A stretch of 64,000 nucleotides of DNA from Fulvivirga sp. M361 (lineage in GTDB: Bacteria; Bacteroidota; Bacteroidia; Cytophagales; Cyclobacteriaceae), in assembly GCF_007097395.1 (NCBI RefSeq), contig NZ_VKDC01000001.1, forward strand, positions 69,501 through 133,500. The letters are read 5' to 3'. Positions within the stretch are counted from its first letter, which is position 1; each line of letters opens with the position of its first letter. Positions 1 to 8,548 of the stretch are shown in pieces. The notes beneath the pieces were generated by a model. It was not told the DNA's origin and did no database searches. It saw nothing but the letters and a program-made list of their open reading frames with translations. The translations under genes and the position numbers were made by a program.

Positions 1-1
1 C

Positions 2-748
2 ATGCAGTTTGGTTGGAACGCTTATGCCAAACCAGCAGCAGCGCTCAATATTCTAAGAGAAACCGTAATGGGCCCTGAACTTTTCGATAAAGCATTTAAA
101 GAATACGCGCGGCGTTGGGCATTTAAACACCCAAAACCAGCTGACTTTTTCCGTACCATGGAAGATGCATCTGCTGTAGACCTGGATTGGTTTTGGAAAG
201 GATGGTTTTACACTGTAGACCATGTGGATGTGGGTATCGAAGAGGTGAAATGGTTCAAAATGCGATCAGAAGAACTCAGTATTGAGAACAAGGGTAAAAA
301 AACCAAAAAAGGAGATCTGAGTGCCAGTTCGGAAAACAATGAAATGATGGATTTTAGCAACGGTCCAGAACCCTTCTCATTGGTAGACACTGACCCCAGG
401 TACTACGGTGAGTTTAAAAACAGGGTGGACGATAAGGCTATTATGGCAAAATTTGAAAACAAAAATTTCTACCAGGTGAAATTTGAAAACAAGGGTGGAT
501 TAGTAACTCCTGTTATTGTAGAATTTACCTTTAAAGACGGTAGTACGCAAGTGGAAAAAATACCTGCCGAGATATGGAGGCTCAATGAAAAAGAGGTTAC
601 CAAAGTTTTCGCCTTTGACAAAGAAGTTACCAATATAGTCTTTGATCCTAACAAAGAGACCGCAGATACGAACGAGGATGACAATGTGTTTCCACGAAAA
701 AAAGGGGACTCAAAATTTGACCAGTTCAAAAAGAAATCTGGAAAATAA
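2..748 (+). CDS. M1 family metallopeptidase, C-terminal part (5' end outside window)
   Basis: This is the C-terminal third of a zinc aminopeptidase-like protein of the M1 family; the catalytic domain lies upstream of the window. The visible 248 residues align nearly end to end with residues 494-738 of the next gene: both share the segments [20 protein letters not shown]-like, [15 protein letters not shown] and [10 protein letters not shown]-like, and both end in a lysine-rich tail. The reading frame is open from base 2, so the ATG there is probably an internal Met, not the start. The two genes are tandem paralogues in the same orientation, and this copy is followed by its own terminator. The HExxH motif cannot be seen, so activity of this copy is an assumption. 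Confidence 0.85.
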   Translation: MQFGWNAYAKPAAALNILRETVMGPELFDKAFKEYARRWAFKHPKPADFFRTMEDASAVDLDWFWKGWFYTVDHVDVGIEEVKWFKMRSEELSIENKGKKTKKGDLSASSENNEMMDFSNGPEPFSLVDTDPRYYGEFKNRVDDKAIMAKFENKNFYQVKFENKGGLVTPVIVEFTFKDGSTQVEKIPAEIWRLNEKEVTKVFAFDKEVTNIVFDPNKETADTNEDDNVFPRKKGDSKFDQFKKKSGK

Positions 749-830
749 GCGATCCGGTGGCCCGCTAAGCCATCTGATAAATCTATAATACAATTAAAGA
801 GACACTATTTTTTGTGTCCGCCCGTTAAGA

Positions 831-861
831 AAAAGGGAACTCGTGTAGGGTTCCCTTTTTA
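831..861 (+). terminator. intrinsic terminator after first M1 peptidase gene
   Basis: A perfect 10-bp stem (AAAAGGGAAC / GTTCCCTTTT) with an 8-nt loop is followed by a T-rich end. It lies about 80 nt after the stop codon of the first M1 gene and separates the two paralogues into different transcripts. Confidence 0.75.
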
Positions 862-972
862 CTTTCGCTGTGCCTAATAACCATTAGCATAGCTGTAAGT
901 GGCTTTATGTAATAAAGAGTTACCCCCAGTAGATAAGTTATTAGATTAGTAATTATCTTAAAATGTAATTCA

Positions 973-3189
973 ATGAAAAAAATCTTGTCCGCTTCCTTTT
1001 TGCTCATCTTTTTTTCCCAGACCAGTTTTTCGCAACAATGGGGAGGAAAGTTTGAACAGTTAGGAAACACGTTGCCTTCACCCAATTCTTATCGCACCGG
1101 CTCGGGTGCACCGGGTGTGAACTATTGGCAGCAAAGAGCTGATTACAACATAGAAGTAGAGATCAATGATAATACACAGGTATTAACAGGTAACGAGACC
1201 ATCACCTATTATAATCAGTCTCCCGATCAGTTAAGGTATTTATGGGTGCAATTAGATCAAAATGTACGAGCAAAAGGTAATTTGAATGATCAAACCGGTA
1301 ACAGTGCAATTCAGGACTCAGTCCCTGCTAAATTTTTTGAATCACAACTGGGTGAACTCGATTATGACGGTGGCTACAAGATAACAAAAGTGGCTGACAG
1401 TCAAGGCAAGGCGCTACCCCATACTATTAACCGTACCATGATGAGGATTGATCTGCCAAAGCCACTGGACCCGGGACAACAGGTATCCTTTACCATAGAA
1501 TGGTCTTACAATATGTATGATCGGATGCAGATCAGTGGACGTGGAGGCTATGAATATTTTCCTGAGGACGGCAATTATGCTTACACATGTACGCAGTGGT
1601 TTCCTCGTATGGCGGTTTATGATGACTATGAAGGATGGCAAAATAAGCAATTTATAGGTCGGGGTGAGTTTGCTTTGGTTTTTGGTAATTATGAAGTAGA
1701 AATCACTGTGCCGGCCGACCATATCGTAGCGGCCACCGGAGAGCTGCAAAATGCTAAGCAAGTGTTATCAAAAACACAGATCGAGCGTTTTGAAAAAGCC
1801 AGAAAAACATTTGATGCTCCCGTATTTATTGTCACTCAGCAAGAGGCCGAAAAGAATGAAAAGTCCAGGTCAAAAAAGAAGAGTACATGGAAGTTCAAAG
1901 CTACCAACGTAAGGGATTTTGCTTTCACCTCATCCAGAAAATACATATGGGATGCACAGGCGGTGAAACTTCCGACTACCACCCCACTGGCCATGTCTTT
2001 TTATCCAAAAGAAGGTAATCCACTTTGGGCAGATGAATCTACAAAAGCCATAAAAAATACCCTGGAAGTATATTCAGCCCGCACATTTGATTACCCCTAC
2101 CCGGTAGCCATATCCGTGCACGCTGCTAACCAGGGAATGGAATATCCTATGATATGCTTTAACTACGGACGTCCGAGAAATGGTAAAGTCACCAGACGCC
2201 TGGTGGACGGAATGGTTAGTGTGATTGTTCATGAAGTAGGTCATAACTATTTTCCTATGATCGTGAATTCCGACGAACGTCAGTGGACCTGGATGGACGA
2301 AGGACTTAATACCTTTCTTGAACGTGAGACAAAGTTAGAAAGGTATCCGGACCTGAACCATCTATGGGGCAGTCCAAAAGGTATGTTGCCCTATATGAAA
2401 ATGGAAAAATCCAAGATCAGACCCATTATGACCAATTCCGAGCAAGTAAAACAATTTGGATATAATGCCTATGGAAAACCCTCCGCCGCATTAACACTAC
2501 TTCGCGAAACTGTAATGGGTCCTGAGTTATTTGACAAGGCTTTTAAAGAATATGCCACCCGCTGGATGTTCAAACACCCTAAACCTGCAGACTTCTTCCG
2601 TACAATGGAGGACGCTTCAGGTATGGACCTTGACTGGTTTTGGAGAGGATGGTTCTATACCGTGGACCATGTGGATGTGGCCCTGGATGAGGTAAAATGG
2701 TTTAAAATGAGAAAGGAAACACCTGACGTTGAAAACAAAGGTAAAAATGTACAGCAGGGTGATCTAAGCTCATCCACAGCAAAAGGTGAGAAAGCTTCAG
2801 ACTTTGGTGCAGGTCCGGAACCATTTTCCCTCACAGACACGGAGGCTCGTTATTACGGAGAATTCAAGAATAGAGTTAATGATAAGGCCATTGCAGCCAA
2901 ATTTGATGATAAAAATTTCTATCAGCTTAAATTTAAGAATGAAGGTGGACTGGTATCACCTCTCATTATAGAATTTACCTTTACTGATGGGAGCAAGCAA
3001 TTGGAGCATATTCCTGCTGAAATATGGCGTTACAATGAAAAAGAAGTTACCAAGGTATTCGCTTTTGAAAAACAAGTAAGCAACATCATGTTGGACCCCA
3101 ATGAAAAGACGGCTGATACGAATCCGGAGGATAACGTATTCCCCAGGCAAATGGTGAAGTCCAGGTTTGATGAATTCAAAAGCAAGTAA
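973..3189 (+). CDS. M1 family metallopeptidase, exported
   Basis: A 738-residue zinc-dependent metallopeptidase of the M1 (aminopeptidase N-like) family, probably periplasmic or surface-attached. An N-terminal signal peptide ends near SFSQQ (about residue 20). A beta-rich N-terminal domain precedes the catalytic domain. The zinc motif is HEVGH (H420, E421, H424), with the third ligand E443 in WMDEGLNTF. The exopeptidase signature GxMEN appears as GMEY. The C-terminal third matches the gene fragment upstream. The length fits exported Bacteroidota M1 enzymes, which lack the long ERAP-type C-terminal domain. The gene stands alone between two terminators. Substrate is unknown; aminopeptidase activity is inferred from the family. 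Confidence 0.93.
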   Translation: MKKILSASFLLIFFSQTSFSQQWGGKFEQLGNTLPSPNSYRTGSGAPGVNYWQQRADYNIEVEINDNTQVLTGNETITYYNQSPDQLRYLWVQLDQNVRAKGNLNDQTGNSAIQDSVPAKFFESQLGELDYDGGYKITKVADSQGKALPHTINRTMMRIDLPKPLDPGQQVSFTIEWSYNMYDRMQISGRGGYEYFPEDGNYAYTCTQWFPRMAVYDDYEGWQNKQFIGRGEFALVFGNYEVEITVPADHIVAATGELQNAKQVLSKTQIERFEKARKTFDAPVFIVTQQEAEKNEKSRSKKKSTWKFKATNVRDFAFTSSRKYIWDAQAVKLPTTTPLAMSFYPKEGNPLWADESTKAIKNTLEVYSARTFDYPYPVAISVHAANQGMEYPMICFNYGRPRNGKVTRRLVDGMVSVIVHEVGHNYFPMIVNSDERQWTWMDEGLNTFLERETKLERYPDLNHLWGSPKGMLPYMKMEKSKIRPIMTNSEQVKQFGYNAYGKPSAALTLLRETVMGPELFDKAFKEYATRWMFKHPKPADFFRTMEDASGMDLDWFWRGWFYTVDHVDVALDEVKWFKMRKETPDVENKGKNVQQGDLSSSTAKGEKASDFGAGPEPFSLTDTEARYYGEFKNRVNDKAIAAKFDDKNFYQLKFKNEGGLVSPLIIEFTFTDGSKQLEHIPAEIWRYNEKEVTKVFAFEKQVSNIMLDPNEKTADTNPEDNVFPRQMVKSRFDEFKSK

Positions 3190-3194
3190 TACAC

Positions 3195-3225
3195 AAAAGG
3201 CTAACCTTTAGCAGGTTAGCCTTTT
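3195..3225 (+). terminator. intrinsic terminator after second M1 peptidase gene
   Basis: A perfect 12-bp inverted repeat (AAAAGGCTAACC / GGTTAGCCTTTT) with a 7-nt loop starts 6 nt after the stop codon. The stem ends in four T residues. Confidence 0.8.
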
Positions 3226-3283
3226 CAACATCACGCTCCAACAATAACAAGTTATCTAATCAAAATAATACTTGTACTTTATT

Positions 3284-3505
3284 TTAATTGAGAATCAACG
3301 TCTCAAAGTGTCGTCTACCGTCCAACATTTTAATGCACACTAATCGCTCATTAAATGAGGTTAGAAAAAGGGGATTGATCGTCTCGAAATCCTCTTCTAT
3401 ATGATAACCGGTATCCACTATTCCTGAAATAGGAAAATTCAAAAAATGATTATCACAAAGAAGTCCTTCTTTTGTTACGACCATGTCCTTACCCCGCTTT
3501 TCCAT
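3284..3505 (-). CDS. small hypothetical protein (73 aa)
   Basis: I do not recognise this family. The ORF starts at an ATG and encodes a charged, soluble-looking 73-residue protein without signal peptide or membrane segment. The composition is plausible for a real protein and no larger ORF competes on either strand. The upstream region is AT-rich and contains a perfect 21-nt palindrome at 3731-3751 that could serve as its operator. It could also be a chance ORF. Confidence 0.45.
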   Translation of the reverse strand: MEKRGKDMVVTKEGLLCDNHFLNFPISGIVDTGYHIEEDFETINPLFLTSFNERLVCIKMLDGRRHFETLILN

Positions 3506-3730
3506 GTTTATAAGTTTTATTCAAAAGTATGAAGTGTAACGGTCTGAATAAATACGTCATAAATCGTAATCTTTCTACGTGTTTTCGCGTAGACATGCGC
3601 ATAAGTGTATCCCTATAATCCTATAAAATCATCAAATATCAGGATCCGAAGATTTTAAATCTGAAATAGTCTATAATTCTTATCGGGAGTAGACTAGGGG
3701 GTGTTTTTAGTAATTAAAGGTGTTTTTATT

Positions 3731-3751
3731 TACTATTTATTATAAATAGTA
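3731..3751. promoter_or_regulatory. perfect 21-nt palindrome, possible operator
   Basis: TACTATTTAT-T-ATAAATAGTA is a perfect inverted repeat with 10-bp arms. The surrounding 3506-3796 stretch holds no other gene that I can see. Two GTGTTTTTA-type direct repeats precede it (from about 3700). It lies about 225 nt upstream of the 73-aa ORF and 46 nt past the end of the dehydratase gene. The regulator-site role is inferred from symmetry only. Confidence 0.35.
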
Positions 3752-3796
3752 CGCGAATCTTACATGCACAAGTGTCTGTATTTCAGATACTTAGAA

Positions 3797-4756
3797 TTAA
3801 TTGAAAGGCAAATTTGTGAGGTCTACGTTACCCCCGGAAAACACAATAGCAACATGTTGACCGGCAAACCGATCCCTGTTTTTAAGTAAGGCAGCCACAG
3901 GTACAGCGCATGAAGGCTCTATAATGATCTTCATTCTTTCCCAAACCAGTCGCATAGCGCTCACAATCTCTTTGTCGTTGACCAGAAGAATATCAGACAC
4001 ATGTTTTTGAATGATGCCGAATGGTTTTTCTCCAAGTGATGTCCGGAGTCCATCGGCAATGGTATCCGGAGCTGTCTGAGGAATTAGTTGGCCGGTAGTA
4101 AAAGACCTCCAGGCATCATCTGCTCCCTCAGGTTCAGTACCTATAACTTTAGTATGATCAGAAAAATAATGAGCAGACAAGGCTGTACCACTCAGCAAAC
4201 CACCGCCACCTACAGGAGTCAGGATGACATCAGGCGTCATTTCAAGATCTTCTAATAATTCTTTGGCACAAGTCGCTTGTCCGGCTATTACACGGTAGTC
4301 ATTATAAGGATGTAAAAATACAGCTCCTGTTTTTTCCACCACACGTTGCAAAGTAAGCTCTCTGGCTTCAAGACTGGAATCACAGGTGATCACCTCACCT
4401 CCATAATCCTCCACCGCTGCTTTCTTGATGGCTGTAGCAGATTCAGGCATAACGATGTAAGCTTTCGCAGCGACGATACCGGCGGCATAGGCCACTGCCT
4501 GGGCATGATTGCCGGAAGAATGGGTGGCCACTCCCCTTTTAACTTCTTCCTCAGATAGTGACAGTATAGCGTTCACTCCTCCCCTGGCTTTAAATGCACC
4601 TACTTTCTGGAAATTCTCACATTTAAAATGAATGTTGCAACCTGCTAATTGGTCAATATAGGTATTAGTAAGTATGGGAGTACGGTGGATATAAGGTTTG
4701 ATCCTTTCGTGGGTTACACTGATGGCCTGACCGGAAGGCGTTTCTTTAAGCTGCAT
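3797..4756 (-). CDS. PLP-dependent threonine/serine dehydratase (or serine racemase-like)
   Basis: A fold-type II PLP enzyme of 319 residues in the threonine dehydratase/serine racemase family. It would deaminate L-threonine or L-serine to the 2-oxo acid and ammonia, or racemise serine. The PLP lysine lies in AFKARGG (K56), the substrate-carboxylate loop is SSGNHAQ (81-87), the phosphate-binding loop is GGGGLLSG (183-190) and the family C-terminal signature FSGGNVDL is present. There is no C-terminal ACT domain, so this is the short catabolic/TdcB-like form, not biosynthetic IlvA. The start ATG at 4756 is well placed for the family. It is monocistronic in this window. Choosing dehydratase over racemase needs biochemical or phylogenetic data. 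Confidence 0.88.
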   Translation of the reverse strand: MQLKETPSGQAISVTHERIKPYIHRTPILTNTYIDQLAGCNIHFKCENFQKVGAFKARGGVNAILSLSEEEVKRGVATHSSGNHAQAVAYAAGIVAAKAYIVMPESATAIKKAAVEDYGGEVITCDSSLEARELTLQRVVEKTGAVFLHPYNDYRVIAGQATCAKELLEDLEMTPDVILTPVGGGGLLSGTALSAHYFSDHTKVIGTEPEGADDAWRSFTTGQLIPQTAPDTIADGLRTSLGEKPFGIIQKHVSDILLVNDKEIVSAMRLVWERMKIIIEPSCAVPVAALLKNRDRFAGQHVAIVFSGGNVDLTNLPFN

Positions 4757-4791
4757 GAAGCGAATTTAACGCATTCTTCGATCAGTGTGTA

Positions 4792-4884
4792 TCAGAGTAT
4801 GAGCAAAATTACGATGGCCGTAACTACCCCGAGAACGATCAGTCCCAGTTCGACTCTGTTTTTCATGGGTTGTGATGTAATCAT
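4792..4884 (-). CDS. possible 30-residue single-span membrane protein
   Basis: A very short ORF encodes a polar start (MITSQPMKNRVE) followed by about 17 hydrophobic residues (LGLIVLGVVTAIVILLIL) up to the stop. This is the layout of small single-pass membrane proteins. A second Met at residue 7 is an alternative start. No convincing ribosome-binding site is visible, although Bacteroidota often lack one. It sits 35 nt upstream of the dehydratase gene on the same strand and might be co-transcribed. Coding status is uncertain. Confidence 0.35.
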   Translation of the reverse strand: MITSQPMKNRVELGLIVLGVVTAIVILLIL

Positions 4885-5055
4885 GACATGAATTTCGCCA
4901 GAAATAGATAGTGTGAAAAACAGAACACGCTGAACTGTAAAAAAACCGTACTGAACCGGGTAATTGTATCACTGAAGCTGCGGGAAATATTCAAAGAACA
5001 TCTGAGATCCAGATAGTAAATGGCTCTATTTGAATCGACAGCTGTTCAAAAGACA

Positions 5056-5898
5056 TCACGCCATAAAAGAAACCATTTGCAGAACACGTTCCGAAAATGC
5101 CCTGTTTCCATCCAATGTCACATTTTGAAGAATGTAGTCCGGTCTAACGCTCTTTGAGAATAATTTCCATGCATCTTCGGGTGCCAGTGTAACTTCTGCG
5201 CTGTATTTGCTCAAGGCAGGGTCTCGTATCAATTCCCATTGACCCTTTTTAAATTGTACCATCCATGAACCGCCGGCATCTCCTGTGACCGACACTTTTA
5301 CCGTATCATTTTCTTTGGCATCCACATCTTTGAAAGTGTAAGGTAATGCCAGCATACAAATGTCTAAAAATGGACGGTAATAGGCATCTGTCATCAATCC
5401 CATCAGACCCACCGCATCCCTTATCTGCTGTTGATGAAGAAATTTTTCCGTATACTCCCGTGCGATATGCATCCAGTTTTTACTTTCTTCTTCACCTGCC
5501 CATGCCACAGCATATGCTGCTTTGTCGTATGGATCTAGTGTAGCATAATATTCACAGAAAAGTGGGCCGGTAATTTTTAACATGAGTATGAGTATGTCAG
5601 GACTCACTCTTTTCATGGCCTTTACCCAATCTGCGTTCAATTGATTCAAATAATCAAGCAGGTCCTGGTAAGATTGAATGTTTACCACTTCTCCCTGGTG
5701 TTTGTCTCTTAAAGAAGATAGTATGCGAATATTACCGTCCAGTAAATGTGCCGCCACATCTTTCACCGTCCAGAGTTTTGCAACGGTAGGTTTAGACCAG
5801 TCCTCCGGTGAAAGGTTTTCCAGGAGTTCTATTAGTTTTTTATCCAGTTCAGGGAGTTTATGAACAATCTCAAGGAGGTCATCAGAGGGTGAGTGCAT
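5056..5898 (-). CDS. DinB/maleylpyruvate isomerase N-terminal-type protein
   Basis: A 280-residue protein of the MDMPI-N/DinB-fold group (mycothiol-dependent maleylpyruvate isomerase N-terminal-like four-helix bundle). The first 50 residues contain the family pattern LSPEDWSKPTVAKLWTVKDV followed by AAHLLDGN, with the metal-type histidine in AAHL. The second half (from about 190) is beta-rich (VKVSVTGDAGGSWMVQ) and resembles the C-terminal SCP2-like or MDMPI-C part. Bacteroidota make no mycothiol, so the name describes fold, not reaction. It stands alone; the actual substrate is unknown. Confidence 0.75.
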   Translation of the reverse strand: MHSPSDDLLEIVHKLPELDKKLIELLENLSPEDWSKPTVAKLWTVKDVAAHLLDGNIRILSSLRDKHQGEVVNIQSYQDLLDYLNQLNADWVKAMKRVSPDILILMLKITGPLFCEYYATLDPYDKAAYAVAWAGEEESKNWMHIAREYTEKFLHQQQIRDAVGLMGLMTDAYYRPFLDICMLALPYTFKDVDAKENDTVKVSVTGDAGGSWMVQFKKGQWELIRDPALSKYSAEVTLAPEDAWKLFSKSVRPDYILQNVTLDGNRAFSERVLQMVSFMA

Positions 5899-6484
5899 GA
5901 TACTTTTTAAAGAAAGTTAACGATTTATTATTTCAGGGTGGTTGTTTGAATTTCAAAATTACTCTTTATAAACCTATCTGTTATATCTGCCTGGATACTT
6001 ATCAACCAGTCCGAAATATGTATTGTGCAGTTATCTGAGGAAAAATCGGCTCATACTAACTTACAACCTGAATTTGGTATAAAAAAACAGAAGAGAACGA
6101 TCTGAGAGTCCGTCAATTGGCGGAGATTTAGGGTGAAAAAAGCATCGCCCGCCTTCAGAAGTCGTACGGAGGGCAGCAGTCCCTCATTCAGGGGTTGTAT
6201 TTCATAATGTCGCAATTAGTTTTCATTTACGAAGTCATGTCGCAACGTAGTGAAGACATCTTCCATTTAGAAAGAATGTGGTGGACTTGCTATGGGGCAA
6301 AGATTTCTTCGCTTTGCTACGAAATGACTAACTCATTATAATGCGCATATAAAATCCGGAGGTCATCCCGCAGGGACCCTTTCAGCAGCGAAGGCCATCT
6401 GAGAATGCTTTAACGACCTGAATGTTAAGTTTTACAGTAGGCATCTTTACCCTGCTGCAAATCCATACCAATGACTTCCTTTAA
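5899..6484. repeat. intergenic region with diverged interspersed-repeat pieces
   Basis: No convincing gene is seen here. The stretch holds segments typical of dispersed repeats in this phylum: GTCGCAACGTAGTGAAGACA near 6240, GATTTCTTCGCTTTGCTACG near 6300 and GTCATCCCGCAGGGACCC near 6362, plus a near-palindrome (TCCGTCAATTGGCGGA, 6109-6124). They directly precede the GIY-YIG nuclease gene's 3' end. The repeat identity is inferred from the similar layout of the copies near 37.8 and 38.5 kb. Confidence 0.4.
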
Positions 6485-6811
6485 TTAACGAGCTGTCACA
6501 TCAGGGTGGGGCGGCCAATCCGTTATTTCATTATTAAGAAAATACCAATCAGGGTTTTGAGTAGCTATGAGCGCTTCTTTTTTAGCACGAGTCCAATTTT
6601 TAATTTCCTTTTCTCTTTCAATGGCACCCATCTCAGTGTGATGCCCTTCGAAGTAAATCAGGTGATAACAGAAATACCTTCCGGCAAAAGTTTTCGAATG
6701 ACCACGATTTAAATAATGTTCGATTATTCTTGACGCTAAATCGTTGGTCATACCGGTGTACAATACCTTTTTCTTCGGATGGGTTACGATATACACAAAA
6801 AACGGTTTCAC
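6485..6811 (-). CDS. GIY-YIG nuclease family protein
   Basis: A small single-domain GIY-YIG endonuclease-like protein (108 residues from the GTG at 6811). The GIY-YIG motif appears as VYIVTHPKKKVLYTGMTNDL, with a conserved Arg in SRIIEH and the downstream pattern LIYFEGH...AIEREKEIKNW that includes the catalytic Glu region. I chose GTG 6811 (MKPFFVYIV) because relatives start just before the V-Y-I strand; the longer frame would begin with TTG at 6847. Such small proteins are common in Bacteroidota, often in several copies and of unknown function. Both flanks contain dispersed-repeat pieces, which suggests an association with those repeats. Confidence 0.85.
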   Translation of the reverse strand: MKPFFVYIVTHPKKKVLYTGMTNDLASRIIEHYLNRGHSKTFAGRYFCYHLIYFEGHHTEMGAIEREKEIKNWTRAKKEALIATQNPDWYFLNNEITDWPPHPDVTAR

Positions 6812-6847
6812 GTTAATGAATATAGACTTTGACTTGCTTTGCTGCAA

Positions 6848-7316
6848 GGATTCCCACGGATGACTTCGTGGTTTTAAGAACGATTCTGCTCATTTAAGTC
6901 ATGCCGTAGGCAACTTTGCCATCCTTACAAATTCGAATAGTTTCTTGAAGTACGACTTTCTTCATGGTAAAGACTAATTCGGAATGAAACTGGAAGAAGA
7001 AATTTTGCATTTCAAATGTAGATAGATAAACCATGGTACAATATGCCAACCTACCTCATGAATTTGTATGCCTTTGCAGGCTCTCGCTAAACACAAATGC
7101 GACAATTTAAAATGCATCCTAATTCAAGAGATTGCCGAGGCTTACCAGGCAGGCTCGCAAATCACGTTTTTTGGATGACGCTATTTCATTTATATCGAAC
7201 TCAGGTTTATACATTCCTTACCCTGATCAAGATTATTTCACTTTTTCTTTTAAATTATATAATAATGCCTGATCCCCCTGTATCCTCAATAGATTCAACC
7301 TGAAGCACGGGAAAAC
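6848..7316. other. intergenic stretch, possible gene remnants only
   Basis: I see no intact gene. Around 6848-6890 there is another repeat-like piece (ACGGATGACTTCGTGG). On the plus strand, short open stretches near 6984 and 7074-7175 (ending in a coding-looking LIQEIAEAYQAGSQITFFG) are broken by stops and shift frame, which could be the last traces of a decayed gene. The evidence is weak. Confidence 0.25.
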
Positions 7317-7730
7317 TCACATCAATAACCTCTCAATCCTGGCCATTTTATCCATTCTGTCAAACGACACTGTTTTAGTAATCTCATCCGCCAGTTCCAG
7401 TAATTCTACCGCTTTTTCCAGCTTCAATGTAGCAGTATGCGGATCATTTTCTATAGTGCTGTGTCCAATCTCGGCCAAATACTCCGAAAGATCTTCTAAA
7501 TGGTGGGCCGTAAATTTCCTGTATTCCAAAAAAGTGCGTAGTTGTTCTTTGGTAAGTGTAAGCATTTTAGCTACGTCAATATCCACCTCACTGACCAATT
7601 GCCGGTCTGCCAGTTCTATTCCCTCGTTTACCTTACCTTCAGACTTTAATCTGAGGAAATCAGACAGGACCTTTCCCAGGGCTTTTCCCAATCGCTCTAT
7701 TTCGTCTTTTATCAGGTCTCTTTGCTCCAT
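7317..7730 (-). CDS. hypothetical all-helical cytoplasmic protein (137 aa)
   Basis: I do not recognise the family with certainty. The protein starts MEQRDLIKDEIERLGKAL and is predicted by composition to be almost entirely alpha-helical: heptad-like Leu/Ile spacing, many Glu and Lys, no Cys, and no signal or membrane segment. The repeated pattern of paired helices (LEDLSEYLAEIG..., LEKAVELLELAD...) suggests a helical bundle or TPR-like fold. The ATG start is clear and the frame is uninterrupted. It is separated from the neighbouring operon by about 100 nt. Confidence 0.7.
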   Translation of the reverse strand: MEQRDLIKDEIERLGKALGKVLSDFLRLKSEGKVNEGIELADRQLVSEVDIDVAKMLTLTKEQLRTFLEYRKFTAHHLEDLSEYLAEIGHSTIENDPHTATLKLEKAVELLELADEITKTVSFDRMDKMARIERLLM

Positions 7731-7830
7731 GCTGTACGAGTTATTGCGTTGAGGTAAACGGTATTATCATAGCGAAGGTTTGGCTACTATGCGCACACGT
7801 ACATCTGATAAACTACAAACTACATCACAC

Positions 7831-8529
7831 CTATTGATCTTCAAATATCGCCACAGCCCTGACGGGCGATCCGGTTCCACCTCTTATTTTTAAAGGCAAC
7901 GCTATAAAGCGAAAACGCCCGCGCCCCACTAACAGATGTAAATTGATCATATTTTCATAATGTGTGAAGCCCAACTCTCCGCAAACATGGTGGACTTCTT
8001 TGTTTGAAACACCCGGAACGCCGGGTGACATGGTCTCAACACCAAAAGCAGCTATCCCCTGTTCTCCCAGCCAACGGGCTGCATCGACCGTAATGCCCGG
8101 ACCATTTCCCCAGTCATCACCACCATATGTCTTTCTATAATGGTCAGTATAAAGCAATACTGTATCTCCTCGTTTTATATTGACCTTGCCTTCAATACAT
8201 GCCGCTTCAATCTCTGATGTCGTAATCAGCTCTTTCAGCCCTTTATATGAAAAATCCAGGCAAATGCCCTCCGTATAAAACATAGCCAGTGGCATGGTAT
8301 CAATGGATTGTCCCTTAAAAGCTTTACCCATATGGTTTAGTGCATCCACATGGGTGCCCGTATGTTCACTCATTTCCAGCTTGTAAACACTTGGCGTAGC
8401 TTCATCAGTGTCAGTAATACCGTCCCATTGTTCATGGGTACTATGGACACCTATGGTTACCCCGGGAAGGCTTTTATATACGGGCATCCCTGAAAAGATT
8501 TCCTGACTCAAATCAATGATCTCGCTCAT
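7831..8529 (-). CDS. cyclase family protein (kynurenine formamidase-like metal hydrolase)
   Basis: A 232-residue metal-dependent hydrolase of the cyclase/KynB superfamily. The signature HxGTHxDxPxH appears as HTGTHVDALNH, giving the metal-binding His/Asp set, and the N-terminus MSEIIDLSQEIFSGMPVY is the usual family start. The frame continues upstream to an ATG at 8616, but those 29 extra residues lie over the upstream gene and look unlike protein, so I place the start at 8529. It is the last gene of a three-gene minus-strand operon, 19 nt after the PNPOx-fold gene. The substrate is unknown; kynurenine formamidase activity would need the rest of the pathway, which is not here. Confidence 0.85.
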   Translation of the reverse strand: MSEIIDLSQEIFSGMPVYKSLPGVTIGVHSTHEQWDGITDTDEATPSVYKLEMSEHTGTHVDALNHMGKAFKGQSIDTMPLAMFYTEGICLDFSYKGLKELITTSEIEAACIEGKVNIKRGDTVLLYTDHYRKTYGGDDWGNGPGITVDAARWLGEQGIAAFGVETMSPGVPGVSNKEVHHVCGELGFTHYENMINLHLLVGRGRFRFIALPLKIRGGTGSPVRAVAIFEDQ

Positions 8530-8548
8530 CTTCGTTATTTCTGTTATT

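Noticed and set aside
4766-4972. 68-codon minus-strand open frame upstream of the dehydratase
   Set aside because: Its residues are irregular (clusters of Ser, Arg, His, Tyr) and another frame in the same stretch encodes a far more natural membrane helix.
7097-7303. 68-codon plus-strand open frame in the gap after the GIY-YIG gene
   Set aside because: No domain, no start context, and a neighbouring frame looks more protein-like; at best this is remnant DNA.
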